From Polytrichum commune (lineage: Eukaryota > Streptophyta > Polytrichopsida > Polytrichales > Polytrichaceae): a stretch of DNA of 64,000 nt. The stretch is from assembly GCA_950295325.1 (NCBI GenBank), contig OX485804.1:9054001-9118000 (forward strand). Direction: 5' to 3'. The notes beneath the pieces are model-generated. The model was not told where the DNA came from. It searched no databases and saw only the letters and a list, made by a program, of their open reading frames with translations. The position numbers and the translations under genes were made by a program. Of this stretch, positions 35,665 through 51,969 are shown one piece after another. Each line of letters opens with the position of its first letter. Position 1 is the first letter of the stretch.

Positions 35665-36640
35665 TGTGGAAGGACAAGACTGTAGATGATATCATATCTT
35701 GAACAACTCACAAGTGTGATAGAAGATAAATTATCTAGCACATTAATTTTGTAATAATTCACATTTTGTTCATGACTACTTGTATAAATCATTCACCTAT
35801 ATGTCATGTCATTCAATGTTGATAGTCATCTCGAGTTATTCAAGGATTCACAATATGATTCACTTGGTATATCAATTAATCAATCATATAATATATGTAA
35901 TTCGTACTTGTAGTCATGTGGTAATCATTACATATTGTCATTAAACCGGTGTGACATTCAAATGTTCCATTACTTGTGATTGTGATGTTATTTATGATTG
36001 TGAAGATACTAATTCCAAGTCCTCTTGTGATTCATACAATAGTCATATGGTTATTAAATGATTTGGATATTTTGTCATTCAATATTGTACTTTAGTTATC
36101 AACTATGTAGTTATGTACAACATGATGTTGTACATCATGGTCAATGAAGTGTTATGTGATTTTTTACTGGATTTAGACCATTTAGATAATAACAAAGGCA
36201 TTAATGTGAAGAACATGACTAACAATGTAAAGGACATTGTACTCAATACATATATATAGTATGTTGAAGGACTCTATGATTTAATATGAAACGTGTTGCT
36301 AATTTGAATAAATAGGTGGATTCAATGTAGATATTCCATACAAGTTACAATATAATAATATATCTATAAAAATGACGTACATATCAAAACATACATCTGT
36401 TAATGACATTAATGCTTAAGTGTGGGTTTTTTTTTCTTCTTAGGAAAAACTGTCTCCAGGAAGCCTCGATGGCGCTTGAGAGAGTTGTCATCGTCTCTCT
36501 ATTTGGGAACGATGATGTGGTGGATGTAGTATGGAACATTGCGACGCCACGTGCAATCAATTATTTATGTTTGCCTCTAATGTGCTTCAAATCAGCAAGC
36601 AAGTAAGGATGAAGTGACAGAAAAATTTATTCGTTATTTG
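35665..36640. other. MULE interior, AT-rich
   Basis: No coding region. GTCATTCA motifs occur at about 35808 and 36076. Confidence 0.5.
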
Positions 36641-37713
36641 TCAATGATGTGTATATACTATGAATCGTTGCTTGCGATGCAATCTGGGAGCTTGTGGGTC
36701 GTCTTGTAACAATTCATCTAGGTTGGAAACATCGTTCAGAGATATATGAGATCCTATATCATTATAATCTATAGAATTGAGATGGCCATATCCACCCACA
36801 TCACCAATGGTTTGAACGTGTAGTTCCAAAATTTTATGTGATTCATTGTCATTCATTGCATAGATATGTTGTCCGAGATGTTCGTCGCATCGTCGTACAT
36901 GTGCGCGCGTGGAATAATATTGGGACATGATAGTATCACGATCAACACCGTGTAGTGTACTAGCCTCCCTAACTATGACATTGTCTTCGATGTCGGGGTG
37001 GAGCATCTTGAACACCTTCACCGTATGCTTGCATATCATGTCTTCACGTGCGACGGGACAGTCGCATTGTGGCCACTCAAAGTTAGGTGAGTGTATCGTC
37101 CACATTTTAGGATTGTTATTCACTGAGCTAACATATGTTTTGTCCTCATCCATACAAATCAAAACATTTGTATCATGGATTGTTGATGGACGTATAATTG
37201 CAGAACAAACAATGCCCTCATATTTTTTTGTTCTTCACAAACCCAAAAGCCTTGCATTGGACTTCGTACCAATAATGTGTGTGTACATCACCAGTGAGAT
37301 AATAGATAAGTCAATCCATGCGCCTTCCAACGAACCACTCTTCTGTAGAATTGAGGATGCTTTTGACGTTTGAGTGGTACGATTCAATGACAGCGTTTGT
37401 GTTTTGTCCAGCATGAGCTATCCTCTTCGCCCCCACGTACCACATTGATGCCTTAGCTCTCCATGTGTCATTCATGTACTTCATGAATGAAGCTAAACGT
37501 GGCCTTGTGTTCGCAATCACGTCTTGTTGCTGAAGAACCCAATCAACTGGATCATCATCGATGTCACAACATTTTCCATACATGTTATCCCCGACCATGT
37601 GCCAGAATAATGCTGACTTGTTGTCCACAGAATGTCATTGGGTCAGTGAATTCCAAGGCATCCAGTGGTACATGCAGTCCTCCATTGGGAAAAGGTTGCG
37701 AGCTTGAAGCCAT
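36641..37713 (-). pseudogene. MULE transposase with SWIM zinc finger, core deleted
   Basis: An ATG at 37713 starts MASSSQPFPNGGLHVPLDAL, which runs only about 28 codons before the frame changes near 37630. The next frame (37628-37311) is the post-catalytic part of a MULE transposase: WVLQQQDVIANTRPRLASF, MWYVGAKRIAHAGQNTNAV and IESYHSNVKSILNS. A TGA replaces the expected Trp in MDWLIYYLTGDV, then a one-base shift in an A7 run near 37226-37232, then the SWIM finger CDCPVAREDMICKH (CXC...CXH) at about 37060-37020. The C-terminus ends at 36641. The DDE catalytic core and N-terminal zinc-binding region expected between start and tail are missing, so an internal deletion is likely. Position next to the right terminal repeat is as expected for a mudrA-type gene transcribed inward. 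Confidence 0.85.
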
Positions 37714-37740
37714 TGCAATTTCTAAACTAAATGATGTGCA

Positions 37741-37766
37741 ACCCTAAAACCCTAAAACCCTAAACC
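37741..37766. promoter_or_regulatory. Telo-box-like ACCCTAAAACCCTAAA cluster
   Basis: Three CCCTAAA units with an extra A lie 28-53 bp upstream of the ATG of the MULE transposase remnant. In plants such telo-boxes are promoter elements of genes active in dividing cells. A regulatory role here is inference; it is too short to be telomeric DNA. Confidence 0.45.
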
Positions 37767-38104
37767 ACACACTTCAACAACATATGTGTATGTCCAATCT
37801 GTCATCAACCAGATGCGCCTATCACTATTGTATGTTTTGATAGATGGTGTTGCAACATTAACTATGGTGTCATTCGCCCAACAAGAGTGTGTGCACAAAC
37901 CAGGAGGATCACAACATGGAACTATGGAGCCTTAAACACAAAATTGACAAATGAGCACCTAGTGTAACCTAACTCTCAGATCTTAGATCCCATATCCGAT
38001 TATTGCGGCATGACGAATTACATGTCCTGAATGACGCGAATGTGAATGACATCCGCCTGTGTTATACGTCGTTCACGATGGATGGAATAGTGACATCCAT
38101 GTCC

Positions 38105-38197
38105 GTTGATGACGTCAGCGGCGTTGGGGGGCAGGCAACCTGTTTTTTGGTTTGACCTGCCCCCTAAAAGTTCGATGGGGGTACTTTAACGTCCCCC
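38105..38197 (-). repeat. MULE right terminal inverted repeat
   Basis: Inverse of 22839-22930, ending GTCCCCC at 38197, followed by the target copy AATGTGAAG at 38198-38206. Confidence 0.93.
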
Positions 38198-38206
38198 AAT
38201 GTGAAG

Positions 38207-38249
38207 TCATGACAACTAAACACAACTCATCAGCTAAATAATGTTGTGT
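38207..38249. mobile_element. Right half of the foldback MITE split by the MULE
   Basis: AACACAACTCATCAGCTAAAT at about 38218 pairs with the left half at 22735-22765. See the left half entry for the reconstruction. Confidence 0.6.
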
Positions 38250-38371
38250 TCGTTATGTGGACCCTGGGAATATAATCAAGAGATGACTCACATTCGGATT
38301 GAGCTTCCAACATCCCATGGTTATATTCTCACACCCCACATAACAAATGCACGACGTTGATTAATGTTATG
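38237..38371. mobile_element. Foldback MITE (GAATATAACCATGGGATG family)
   Basis: Arms TTATGTGGACCCTGGGAATA and TATTCTCACACCCCACATAA face each other. The same terminal pattern forms the element at 56876-57055 and resembles the arms at 22735. It overlaps the end of the split MITE. Confidence 0.7.
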
Positions 38372-39090
38372 TACTTTCACCTTCTCAATAGATGAGTATT
38401 TAATCTACGTGGACCTCTAGCTTTGCTTCAAGGTCAAAAACTTGAAAGCGGTGCACTACATTAAACAAAATGTGTCATGCCCCAAAGCTTACTCCACAAC
38501 CTTGTCTTGCTGGCCATTCGTCGCCCACGAGGGGCTGTAGATAATGGTTACATAGAAAGCACTTCTCATTTACCTTGACTACACCTCTATCTTTCAAATT
38601 CTCAACTAATTGAATTGCCATTAAGTCTTACTAGAGCAACGTCCTACTAAAACTGAAGGTTTTGATGCGATGTTAAATATTGTGATATCAATTTTTAGAC
38701 CTATGAAAAATCATCCCAATACAACACCTATATTATTATAATTATGCAAAATTGCTTAAGTTAATAAAAATAAGTCTCTCTACTCTAGTCTTTTCTTCAC
38801 TCTAGATGTGATGGCTATATGTGTGAAATTTCATGGCTTTAGGGGACTTTATGTACTCTAAGCGTTTTTTTTGAAAAAAATTAATATATATTTTTTGTTT
38901 GTTTGGGGGGGGGTTATCGGAAATGAGTCTATCTATCATACCCCTATTGAATATACTCATGCCAAAATATTAATAAGTGCAATCGAATGCCAAGGATCAT
39001 GAGGTGACACTAATGATGAAGTTGTTGATCATTGGTGTAACCTATCATACACCTCAAAATAGGGTTCGTGACTCTAGACCCACATGACAC
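38372..39090. other. Intergenic, no gene seen
   Basis: AT-rich sequence with a T/G-rich tract at 38866-38917 and no recognised element. Confidence 0.5.
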
Positions 39091-39472
39091 TAAGGTCGAG
39101 GCATCCATAGTTGACCATGTTCATCTAACCGCTCACCAAGGAAATGTAATGCTGACATGGATGAGATCTATACTTTTTAGGCGAAGGGAGTCGAGGTTTG
39201 TGATCGATCACCCTCATAAGAGTTTTGACAATTGTTGTACCAAGAATTAGCATTTAGATGAGCAATTATGGATTAACCTATAAATCGACTTTGTGTTACC
39301 CTAAACTTGACCGCTTCGAATTTGTAGCAATTTCTATATTCATGGATTTAAATAAATAAGATTGCATTCTCCTTTGAATATGTTTCTCTTCACAAGAAAA
39401 ATAATTCCATGCTATTACTCCTCCTTAACATATGCAAACTATCTTAATTTATTGGTTACAAATGCCTCAACC
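39091..39472 (+). repeat. Dispersed repeat R2, copy 1
   Basis: Shares TAAGGTCGAGGCATCCATAG, ACTCCTCCT-AACATATGCAAAC and GGTTA-AAATGCCTCAACC with 57575-57977 in the same orientation. Roughly 75 percent similar by eye. No coding or terminal structure identified. Confidence 0.8.
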
Positions 39473-39604
39473 TTACATATCATACTGTAAATATTGCATG
39501 TAACTTAGCTTAAGCCCCCGCTCCACATGACCCTAACTTCTGCAGGCTTAGCTATGACACGAAGTTTACTTACTGGCTCTTCACACCGGGGTTTGTAACC
39601 ACTA

Positions 39605-39921
39605 CACTAAATAGGATATTTAGTGTTTGATACACTAAATACGAACACATACACTAAATATCAATCACCCTATGAAAGTAAGTAGCATTAAATGTAAACT
39701 CAAACACTGAATATCAACTACAATAATATTTGGAAGTTACATGTTTGTATTTAGTGTTAGTAAGGATATGAAAAAAATATATAATAAGGGAGGTGGCAAT
39801 AGGGAAGGTAGCGGCACATTTATGTCTAACACTAATTGTCAAAGAATTGAAAATTAGTGTTCAGCATGGTAGGGTGGTAACAACACTAATTATAATCAAA
39901 CACTAAATATCATATTTTGTG
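39605..39921. mobile_element. Tc1/mariner-like MITE, 317 bp
   Basis: TA flanks (39603-39604, 39922-39923), CACTAAATAGGATATTTAGTG at the left and a decayed CATATTTTGTG at the right. The interior matches 18667-18945. Confidence 0.85.
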
Positions 39922-39923
39922 TA

Positions 39924-42900
39924 TTAATCTTAGTTGGTGTATTATATGGCACAAACAAAAACCAGGTTTTAAAATTCCAAACCATAGATAAAACTTAAGA
40001 ACCCACCTTCGTTAGCTAAAATTTTGGGCCAGTGATAATGCAACGTCCCTACGCTCCCATTGGTAGTTCTTTGTCCTTAGCTAACCGTGACCAATGTGTA
40101 TGTTTGACAAATTTCATTTGACATTCAACTTCAAATCTAAAGTGTCATGTGACGTTTTCAAAAACAAAAGTGAATGTCAATTGACATTTACAATTTTTTT
40201 TCTAAAATGTCACCTCAATGTCCTATGCCTAGTAGTATGTGTCAATTCAATTTGTAAAGTATCAGTTGACGCGTGGTTTTTTTCTTCACAAGTCACACTA
40301 CATGTCAAAATCTAAATTGTGCGTGTCAATTGACGTGCATTCTATTTGTGTGCGAGTTTTTGTGTGTCAAATATCAAAAAACTTGCAACAACTTTGTCTA
40401 AAATACACAGTGACCGTGACTTCCTGCCTACACTAAACTTGACAGCAATGGCAGTTGTGAAGTTTTAGTTGCAGCCTGCCTTCAATCTCCAGCATCGAGG
40501 TGAGGTTGTGAATCCCCTCCCCGAACTCTACAGAGCACGATGGGTCGCTTAAACCAGTTAGAGCTGAAATTTCTTTCTTAGCGTTGGTGGGTTCTGAGCT
40601 TTGCAATGAACGGAGAACCGGCTGCTAGTTAGAGACGAACCGGTTGAGTTTGAGAAATAACCGTCTGAAGTTCAAGAATCCAGGAAAATAACTGATCATT
40701 TGAATGCAATCTGTGGATACACCTCAACTTATTATTAAAGGAAAACTGGACGATCACAACATGTAACTGGCTGGACTTGGAAACACTAGGATTTTGACCG
40801 ATTATGCCCAAAAATCTCCTGGACACTGGAGCTCTAGCTAGCTTTTGTCACCTTCATTCGGCTGGCCGTTGCCCGAACAAGCATCTCTGCATTCATAGAA
40901 ACGGTTTCAGTCACCTGGATTCGGTGGAGCCAAGTCGAATTGCAATCCGCTAGGGCTAGGGCAATCAATGTGACACCTGGACACAGTTCCGAAGAGCTCT
41001 ACAACACAAATTCATTCTCGAAGGTGGTGTTTTTTTGGTTTACATACTGGGTGAAGAACTGGCTTTTGCAAACAGATTTCGAAAATATGGCACCTTCAGT
41101 TGAATACCGGGGCCACAGATTCGCAGAAATCGGTCACCTCGCAACATATAACATGGTTTTCGAGATAGCATGCTTGAAGGTGAGTGAATGAGCATGTATG
41201 AGGGAGGAGAAAGAAAAAAAAGTGCCGAAGTCTGAGCGTTCGAATCGTGTGTTAGTTCTTTCACTTGTGCAGTGTTCAGAGAATGGAAGGGAGCAATATC
41301 CAATGTTCACCGCAAAGATGTTGTGTGGAAGAATGATGCGTCCGAGAGAGCGAGAAGGCTCACCAACGAAGGAGTCAGATAAAAACTCAGCATATGGAGA
41401 AGGTAGGCTGAGTGCGGTCCCAGAGGAGGGGACTTGGCACAAACAACAAGCACTAATTTAAATGCCATGGAGGTAGGAAAAGAAAGAAAGAAAGGGGGGA
41501 AAGAAAAGAAAAGAAAGTGGTCTTAAATCCCACTGCTATAGGAAACCTGGAATTGAGCCATCCATGTGAACGGGTCCAACCCTAGAAACAAGGGCGGTTT
41601 TTGAGTTTAAGGCTCATGCCCCCATCACACCAACATTTCCATCCGGTTCCAAATGTGAGATTGATGGGAATTATGCAAAGAAATAGATGTTGGCCCATCA
41701 CTTTTCACACTATTATAATTGGAGATGTCAACGAACAATGTTTGACCTGGTCAGTGGGGTAAGCCTCTCATGTCCCGATCACACCAACTGTTCGTCAACT
41801 TTTGGATGTGAAATAGTTGGGGATGCCACCATGGCCGGACGCCAAGTTGTTCACACCAACATCTTGGCTTGCTCAACGTTTTTGTTGTGATGTAAATAAC
41901 TACTTGCATGGCTTCCCTGCCTCCCCGGTGGCAATAAAAACGACTGCGGGGCAACATAACTCGCCCGTGTGGACAAACCACAAGTTTTGGGTGGTGGGCC
42001 CACGTGGACGTCAAAGTGCAGGTGGTGTCGTATATGGTAGGTTGGATGGTGATGGCCTACCATGAAAATCATTGTTGGGAGTCTATTCACCTACATAAAG
42101 TGCACTTTCAATTTGGGTGTGATGATGACATCATGCAGGCTAAAGTCATGTGGGATGAGGCGTCAAGGAGATGGGGTGGAGGAATTGGGCCCCCTTTCTA
42201 GAAGGAAAAGGTGGACGCACATGGGTGGCAAGTGAGTTAGCTGGCGGCAAGCGACGTCCATCGCCAGGAAGGTACGCGGAGACGTGCGTTCGGCAGCCTT
42301 CATCGCAACTCACTAACTTACTACGAAGCTTACGACTGTCATAACTACTTCTTATACACTACGAAGAATAATGGGAACAAAGTTGCTGACTCATCACCGA
42401 CCGTACAGGCAGGCAGGCAGGCCGGACAAAGGAAGGAATGGAAAGGAAAGGGAAAGGGAGAATGTCTACCACCCTTTGCTCTTTCTCCTCTTGCTCCATC
42501 CGAACCTCACTCCGCAGCATCGGTCACACAAACGCGGATTCTTCCCGCAGGGAGAGAGACGGCCTAAATAGCCTCCTGCTTTGACCGCCCCTCTCTTCCA
42601 CCCGACGCAATTTTCCCCCATCCCATTCTTCTTTGCTCCCTTGGCGCCGAACTTCTGATGTTTTTTGTTTTGCGGTTTTTCTCGCATTTCACATCTTGGA
42701 AGCCGTTTATCCGGTAACCGCAGCAGCGGCTGCCGCGAGCATGCGGTGGTGAGGCGGAGCTAGGGTTTGGAGGGATGTGTTCGGATCGGGAGGGAGGAGC
42801 GCGCTTCCGGGGAGGAGGGGCGAGGCAGTGCGTCTGGGAGCGCGGCTTCCGTGGGAGTGAGTGGTGTGGATTCCGAGTGTAGATCGAGGGAAGAGGGGGC

Positions 42901-42936
42901 GGGAGGTGCAGGGGTAGTGGGTTTTTGTGGGGCGCA
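39924..42936. other. Upstream region of LCB2
   Basis: No gene recognised up to the LCB2 start. It contains one minus-strand CAACCGGTT repeat (40612-40820), a GAAA-rich tract (41478-41518), and a GC-richer, CT-rich stretch at 42460-42936 that should hold the LCB2 promoter and 5' leader. CCTAAATAGC at 42562-42571 is the only TATA-like sequence I see there and is unproven. Confidence 0.5.
40612..40820 (-). repeat. CAACCGGTT-family repeat, copy d
   Basis: Minus-strand full-length copy, from GGAGAACCGG to GACCGATTATGCCCAAAAATC. Confidence 0.75.
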
Positions 42937-47862
<4,926 letters not shown>

Positions 47863-50334
47863 GCAATACCTTCAGTCATGATTGCCACATGCAGTGTACT
47901 GTACTTCATATATGCATATGCAGTAGTCTTACATGAGATAGTGAACAATTTGATTCTGGATTCCAGCAGGATTAATTGAAGATAAGTACAAAGTAGGAGT
48001 TGCTTAGTCTTCTGGGAGTAGAACATGAGAGACATCTCTCAAATTTTGTGACAATGCATTGATGGGTCATGGCCCGAGAACATTTTTAGAGGTTTAGAGG
48101 TCTTTGGGAGCTCCAAACTTTGTGATGCCTAATACTTTTAAAAGGCACAGCTCTTAGAAACGTAGGAGTGCAAGCATAGCTTCTCTTGGGCGGATCGTCC
48201 AACATCAACAAGTCCCTTTTAAAGTTTCTGCGCTATTCAATCCTTGTGCCTTGTATGTGTTGTGCGAAATCCAACATTATAAAAGCCTTCGCTTATCAAA
48301 ATTATTTACAGTAGGAGTGTAGTCAGCAAGTCACATGGTGAACAACTGGAGAGGGTACTGAAGTGTTTATCTTAACACTCCATCCTTGCAAAGTGCATGG
48401 TATCTTGATGTGATTTTCTTCAAAAGAGATTTGTCCTTGTATCTATCTGTGACATCTGTAACATAATTTGGGATGTTCATACTCAATCAGAATAACCTCA
48501 TGTGGTTGGTTCTTTGAACATCATCACTTACATATGAGGAAAATATTAAGAACCTCGATGTGAATCTATTGATTCGTACTACACTCTTTCTTCTATGTAC
48601 ACCGTTTATGGAATGTACTGTGGGCATACTTATGGTGATTTTTTCTTCAATACACTACAGTGTGGGCGACTGGATGGGAAATGCACACTATTTTTCATGC
48701 AATTGAAATACTGTGACCTACAACGTAGGTTGTTGATGTTATACACTGTGGGTTGAAATACAATGGGCATTCACATCATTATCCCTGATGTTTTAGTGTT
48801 GGTTTTTTCACATATATTGTGACCCACACTATAATAATGCGTCATCATGTTAGGGTGGCCCACTTTAATTGCAGTTTCTTCAATGAAATAAAACAACTGT
48901 TATCTGGATGAGTAATTGCGTGGGCTTTTTTGCCGCCATTGTTGGGCCGCCACTTCTTGCAAACAGTCACCACTGGTCTCAAAGTTGAAAATATTTTTGA
49001 AGATTTTAAGACAACCTGTCGTGCCTTGAGGCCACCACTGCTTGATGTAAATAGTACATTTTAAACTTTTTGGATGGTTAAGTATGCAGTTGTGAGATCC
49101 ATCACACATTAATGTTTGAAATGCAATGTCTTGCACACTAATTTAATTTCTCTAAGTTGTATGATTATGTGGTGTTCTACTATATCATGTACGGTATCCA
49201 ATCAAGATAGGTAACTCAATGCAAAAGAGTGTAGTCATGTGTCAAACATTCTAGGAGAAGTGGGGCTATTTGGGAGAAAGTAACTACAAAATCCATCTAC
49301 TTTAAAAGCAAGTGGTTTAAAAATAATTGATACTAGTGTGTATCACTTGCACCAATGCTCTACACGTGCACTTAGCATTTTGCAGATGCACGATTGACTT
49401 AAGCTTGTTTGCTAGCTCAAACATACCATAGTGTCCACTAGCCTTGAGGAGCACTTGCCCTTATACATCCAGAGGTCCAAATTGGGCCACTTGAAGCACA
49501 AAAACATGCATTTAGACTACATACTTCCATTTTAAACCATGTAAGAAGTGTCCTCATCTAAAATCAACTTACTCTTCACGTGCACTTTTTGAGTCCAATG
49601 AATACCTTGATGCTATTGAATTTAAGTTCAAATATGTAGCATGGGTGCCCTCCAATGGGGCTAGGAATTCGTGGTGTCCACATAAACTCATCTGTTAGCA
49701 AGGTGAAAGATGCAACAAACTATATTATAGTCTAAAAGCAACTATTTAAAAACTTGACTATGAAAATGGCATCAGAAACCCCAAATTAGTCTAGTGAACT
49801 CCAGTTGGAATGAATTGGTCCTCAACCTTGTAGGGGACTGGTTTTTTACTAGAACCCCTTCATCCATGATCAGAATGCCATGGAATTACATTAAATCATG
49901 AATGCATTCCATGGCAATCCATACATAATCAAAATTAATTAGACTTAATTACATTAAATCACACTTGATTGGTTTGAATGTGTATGAATACTTGTGAAAG
50001 TAGATGGCATTACTAAATTAATTGTAAAAAATACATACTAAATCAACACACTAAATTTAGGTTTCACTTTAGAATGACAAAGACAATTTCAAATGGTAAG
50101 TCATAAAAATTATAACCTCAATGTTGATGAGGATTTTGTAATTTTATTTGACCTCCAAGTTAATTACATGCTTCATTGATGGTTTCACTTCCGGAATGAT
50201 ATCCCAATGAATTGTTATTTACTAGTGGGAAGTGCACATATATATTGGATTTTAGACCTTGAAGGTGAAGTACACTCAATATGGGATTTGTAGTCAAGCA
50301 GCCTTCAAAAATGCAAGAGCAATATTTTTTTCGA
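47863..50334. other. Intergenic 3' of LCB2
   Basis: No second gene was recognised. The LCB2 3' UTR occupies the beginning. The sequence near 49245-49300 (TCTAGGAGAAGTGGGG) weakly resembles the dispersed repeat at 60401 and 29671. Confidence 0.5.
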
Positions 50335-50452
50335 AGTTGGGCGGGGCGGGCAGCAGTTTTCGGTCGGGTTCAGAAATTTCCGAGGAGGCTGCCCCCGCCC
50401 GGATCTGACACCCCCCATAGTTCGTATGGGGGGACTTAATGTCTGCCCACGC
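50335..50452. mobile_element. Fragment resembling the MULE terminus
   Basis: CCCCCCATAGTTCGTATGGGGGGACTTAATGTC follows a GC-rich block (GGGCGGGGCGGGCAG) in the same order as the right end of the 15.4-kb MULE (CCCCCT, GTTCGATGGGGGTACTTTAACGTC). No partner end or target duplication was found, so it is a solo end or a diverged relative. Confidence 0.5.
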
Positions 50453-50777
50453 AAAGTAGTTCCCTTGCCTTGCAAAACCAAACTACCTCACATGGCCATG
50501 GCAGGCTTTCTCCAATAGCCAACTATCTAGTGGACCCACAAGCAACTTGCAACAGAAGGAAGCCAGGCTAGTGAGTTGTCGCCATTCCCCCCTCGGCAAA
50601 TCACAACCAATATACTTTTGGCTCAACCTTTTATACGGGACAAGTGACAACCTCTACAAAAATCTTAAGTGTTGAATTGATATTTTATTTGGTGTGAGGC
50701 ATTACATGCATATATATTAGTAGTCTACTATTAAAAGGAAATAGACAAGAAAGTCATTTCATAACAACATTCAGATC

Positions 50778-50909
50778 CATAACATTGTTATGTGGGACTG
50801 ACAATATTTCATGTAGTATTCTTGGATATTCCCCACGTTCAGATTGAATGTGGGGGAATATCCGGGAATATTATGTGGAATACTGTCAGTCCCACAAAAC
50901 AATGTTATG
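50778..50909. mobile_element. Foldback MITE, about 60-bp arms
   Basis: CATAACATTGTTATGTGGGACTGACA on the left is mirrored by TGTCAGTCCCACAAAACAATGTTATG on the right. The arms extend through GGATATTCCCCAC with a 15-base loop. The CATAACATT terminus links it to the elements at 22735 and 56876. Confidence 0.85.
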
Positions 50910-50925
50910 ATATGATAACAATGAT

Positions 50926-50950
50926 TATATATATATATATATATATATAT
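50926..50950. repeat. AT dinucleotide microsatellite
   Basis: Uninterrupted alternation of A and T over about 25 bases. Confidence 0.9.
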
Positions 50951-51967
50951 GCTATGTAGTTGAGTCTAGGTCATATACACTAGGTCAAATCTTCCTAGAA
51001 TTCATTGTATGTAAATTTATGTTACAATGGGGATACTACATATGATGAATATGCTAATTTTGATAGGGTCATTTTTACACTTTGACATAAGAATATCAAG
51101 ATATATATCAAGCCCTCCATATGACATCCTAAGGCCCGGATAAGATCTTTCAGAATTTTAGGGGTTAAGGTACGTGCCTTATGTGGTCACTTTTCATAAC
51201 GATACACTTATGTTTGAGTGGTTTAGGGTTTCTCTTGTAAGTGTTGCATCTCTTAAAATGACAATCACGATTCATAATTGCTAATTGGATGAGACATGCC
51301 TAGAGTGGATCCGATGGTCATAAATGTCTATAGAAGTGGGAAGTGCCAACAATAGGATTGCATTCATTACCACCTCTCTTGATAGGGTCAGGTTAACGTT
51401 AACGCTAACGTTGTAGTCCGTCATAACTGCTGAGTGAAAATTTCAGTATCTACAAAAGTAACTATGGCAATACTATACCGACTTATAAAACCTCGGCAAT
51501 CATCTTACATTGGTGAGAGAACAATGCAAATCTGCCAGTGGTATAGGTTTACAAGTTTCTAATGACGTGGAATGAGTTTCCAGTAACGCAAGTCAATTGC
51601 CCAAGACTCGTATGCTTGTTGTGGTTGTGTATATATGTAATACTCCAATAATGATTTTCTCAATAATTTGTGGATGATCTTCTAGGAAATTGCATGTAGA
51701 AAGTTGGCACCTGAGGGATCGGCCTTTGCACTTTCATGTTGGCATAAGTTAGCCTTTCGGTTTGAAGAGCTACGTTCTTGGACCATCCATATGAAGAATG
51801 ACTCAGCCTACTCTTTCATAGCTTAACTTACTGGTTCTCAAGCGTGCTCATCCTTAAGTCTGACTCATGAGGTTTCACCTTGTGACAATTTTAGTAACAA
51901 TAAATATTTCTGTAAATAAATATTGAAGCAGGTAGATTCCATTGCATTACAACATTACTAAAGCAGC
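50951..51967. other. Intergenic, no gene seen
   Basis: A small internal palindrome TTAACGTTAACGCTAACGTTG at about 51392-51412 is the only structure noted. Confidence 0.5.
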
Positions 51968-51969
51968 TA

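Larger units (their letters stand above)
22839..38197. mobile_element. Giant Mutator-like element (MULE), 15.4 kb
   Basis: Both ends read GGGGGACG(C/T)TAAAGTACCCC inward, with inverted repeats of roughly 90 bp. The nonamer AATGTGAAG occurs exactly at 22830-22838 and 38198-38206, the 9-bp duplication typical of Mutator elements. Inside are the start and C-terminal half of a MULE transposase (minus, near the right end), a PIF/Harbinger transposase and Myb-like partner, a 528-bp duplication, and an unrecognised gene set on the plus strand (31780-35664). GAATGAC motifs cluster near both ends. The core of the transposase is absent, so this copy is presumably non-autonomous. Clean ends and target duplication imply it moved as one unit. 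The PIF cassette could have inserted later. Confidence 0.93.

Noticed and set aside
37741-37766. Interstitial telomere
   Set aside because: Only three units, with an extra A in each spacer; better explained as a telo-box-like promoter motif.
40090-40436. Short ORFs around TGTCAATTGACAT repeats
   Set aside because: Low-complexity inverted TGTCA words; no protein family features.
41751-42090. Small gene upstream of LCB2
   Set aside because: Overlapping frames on both strands of similar length, no homology and no splice-site support.
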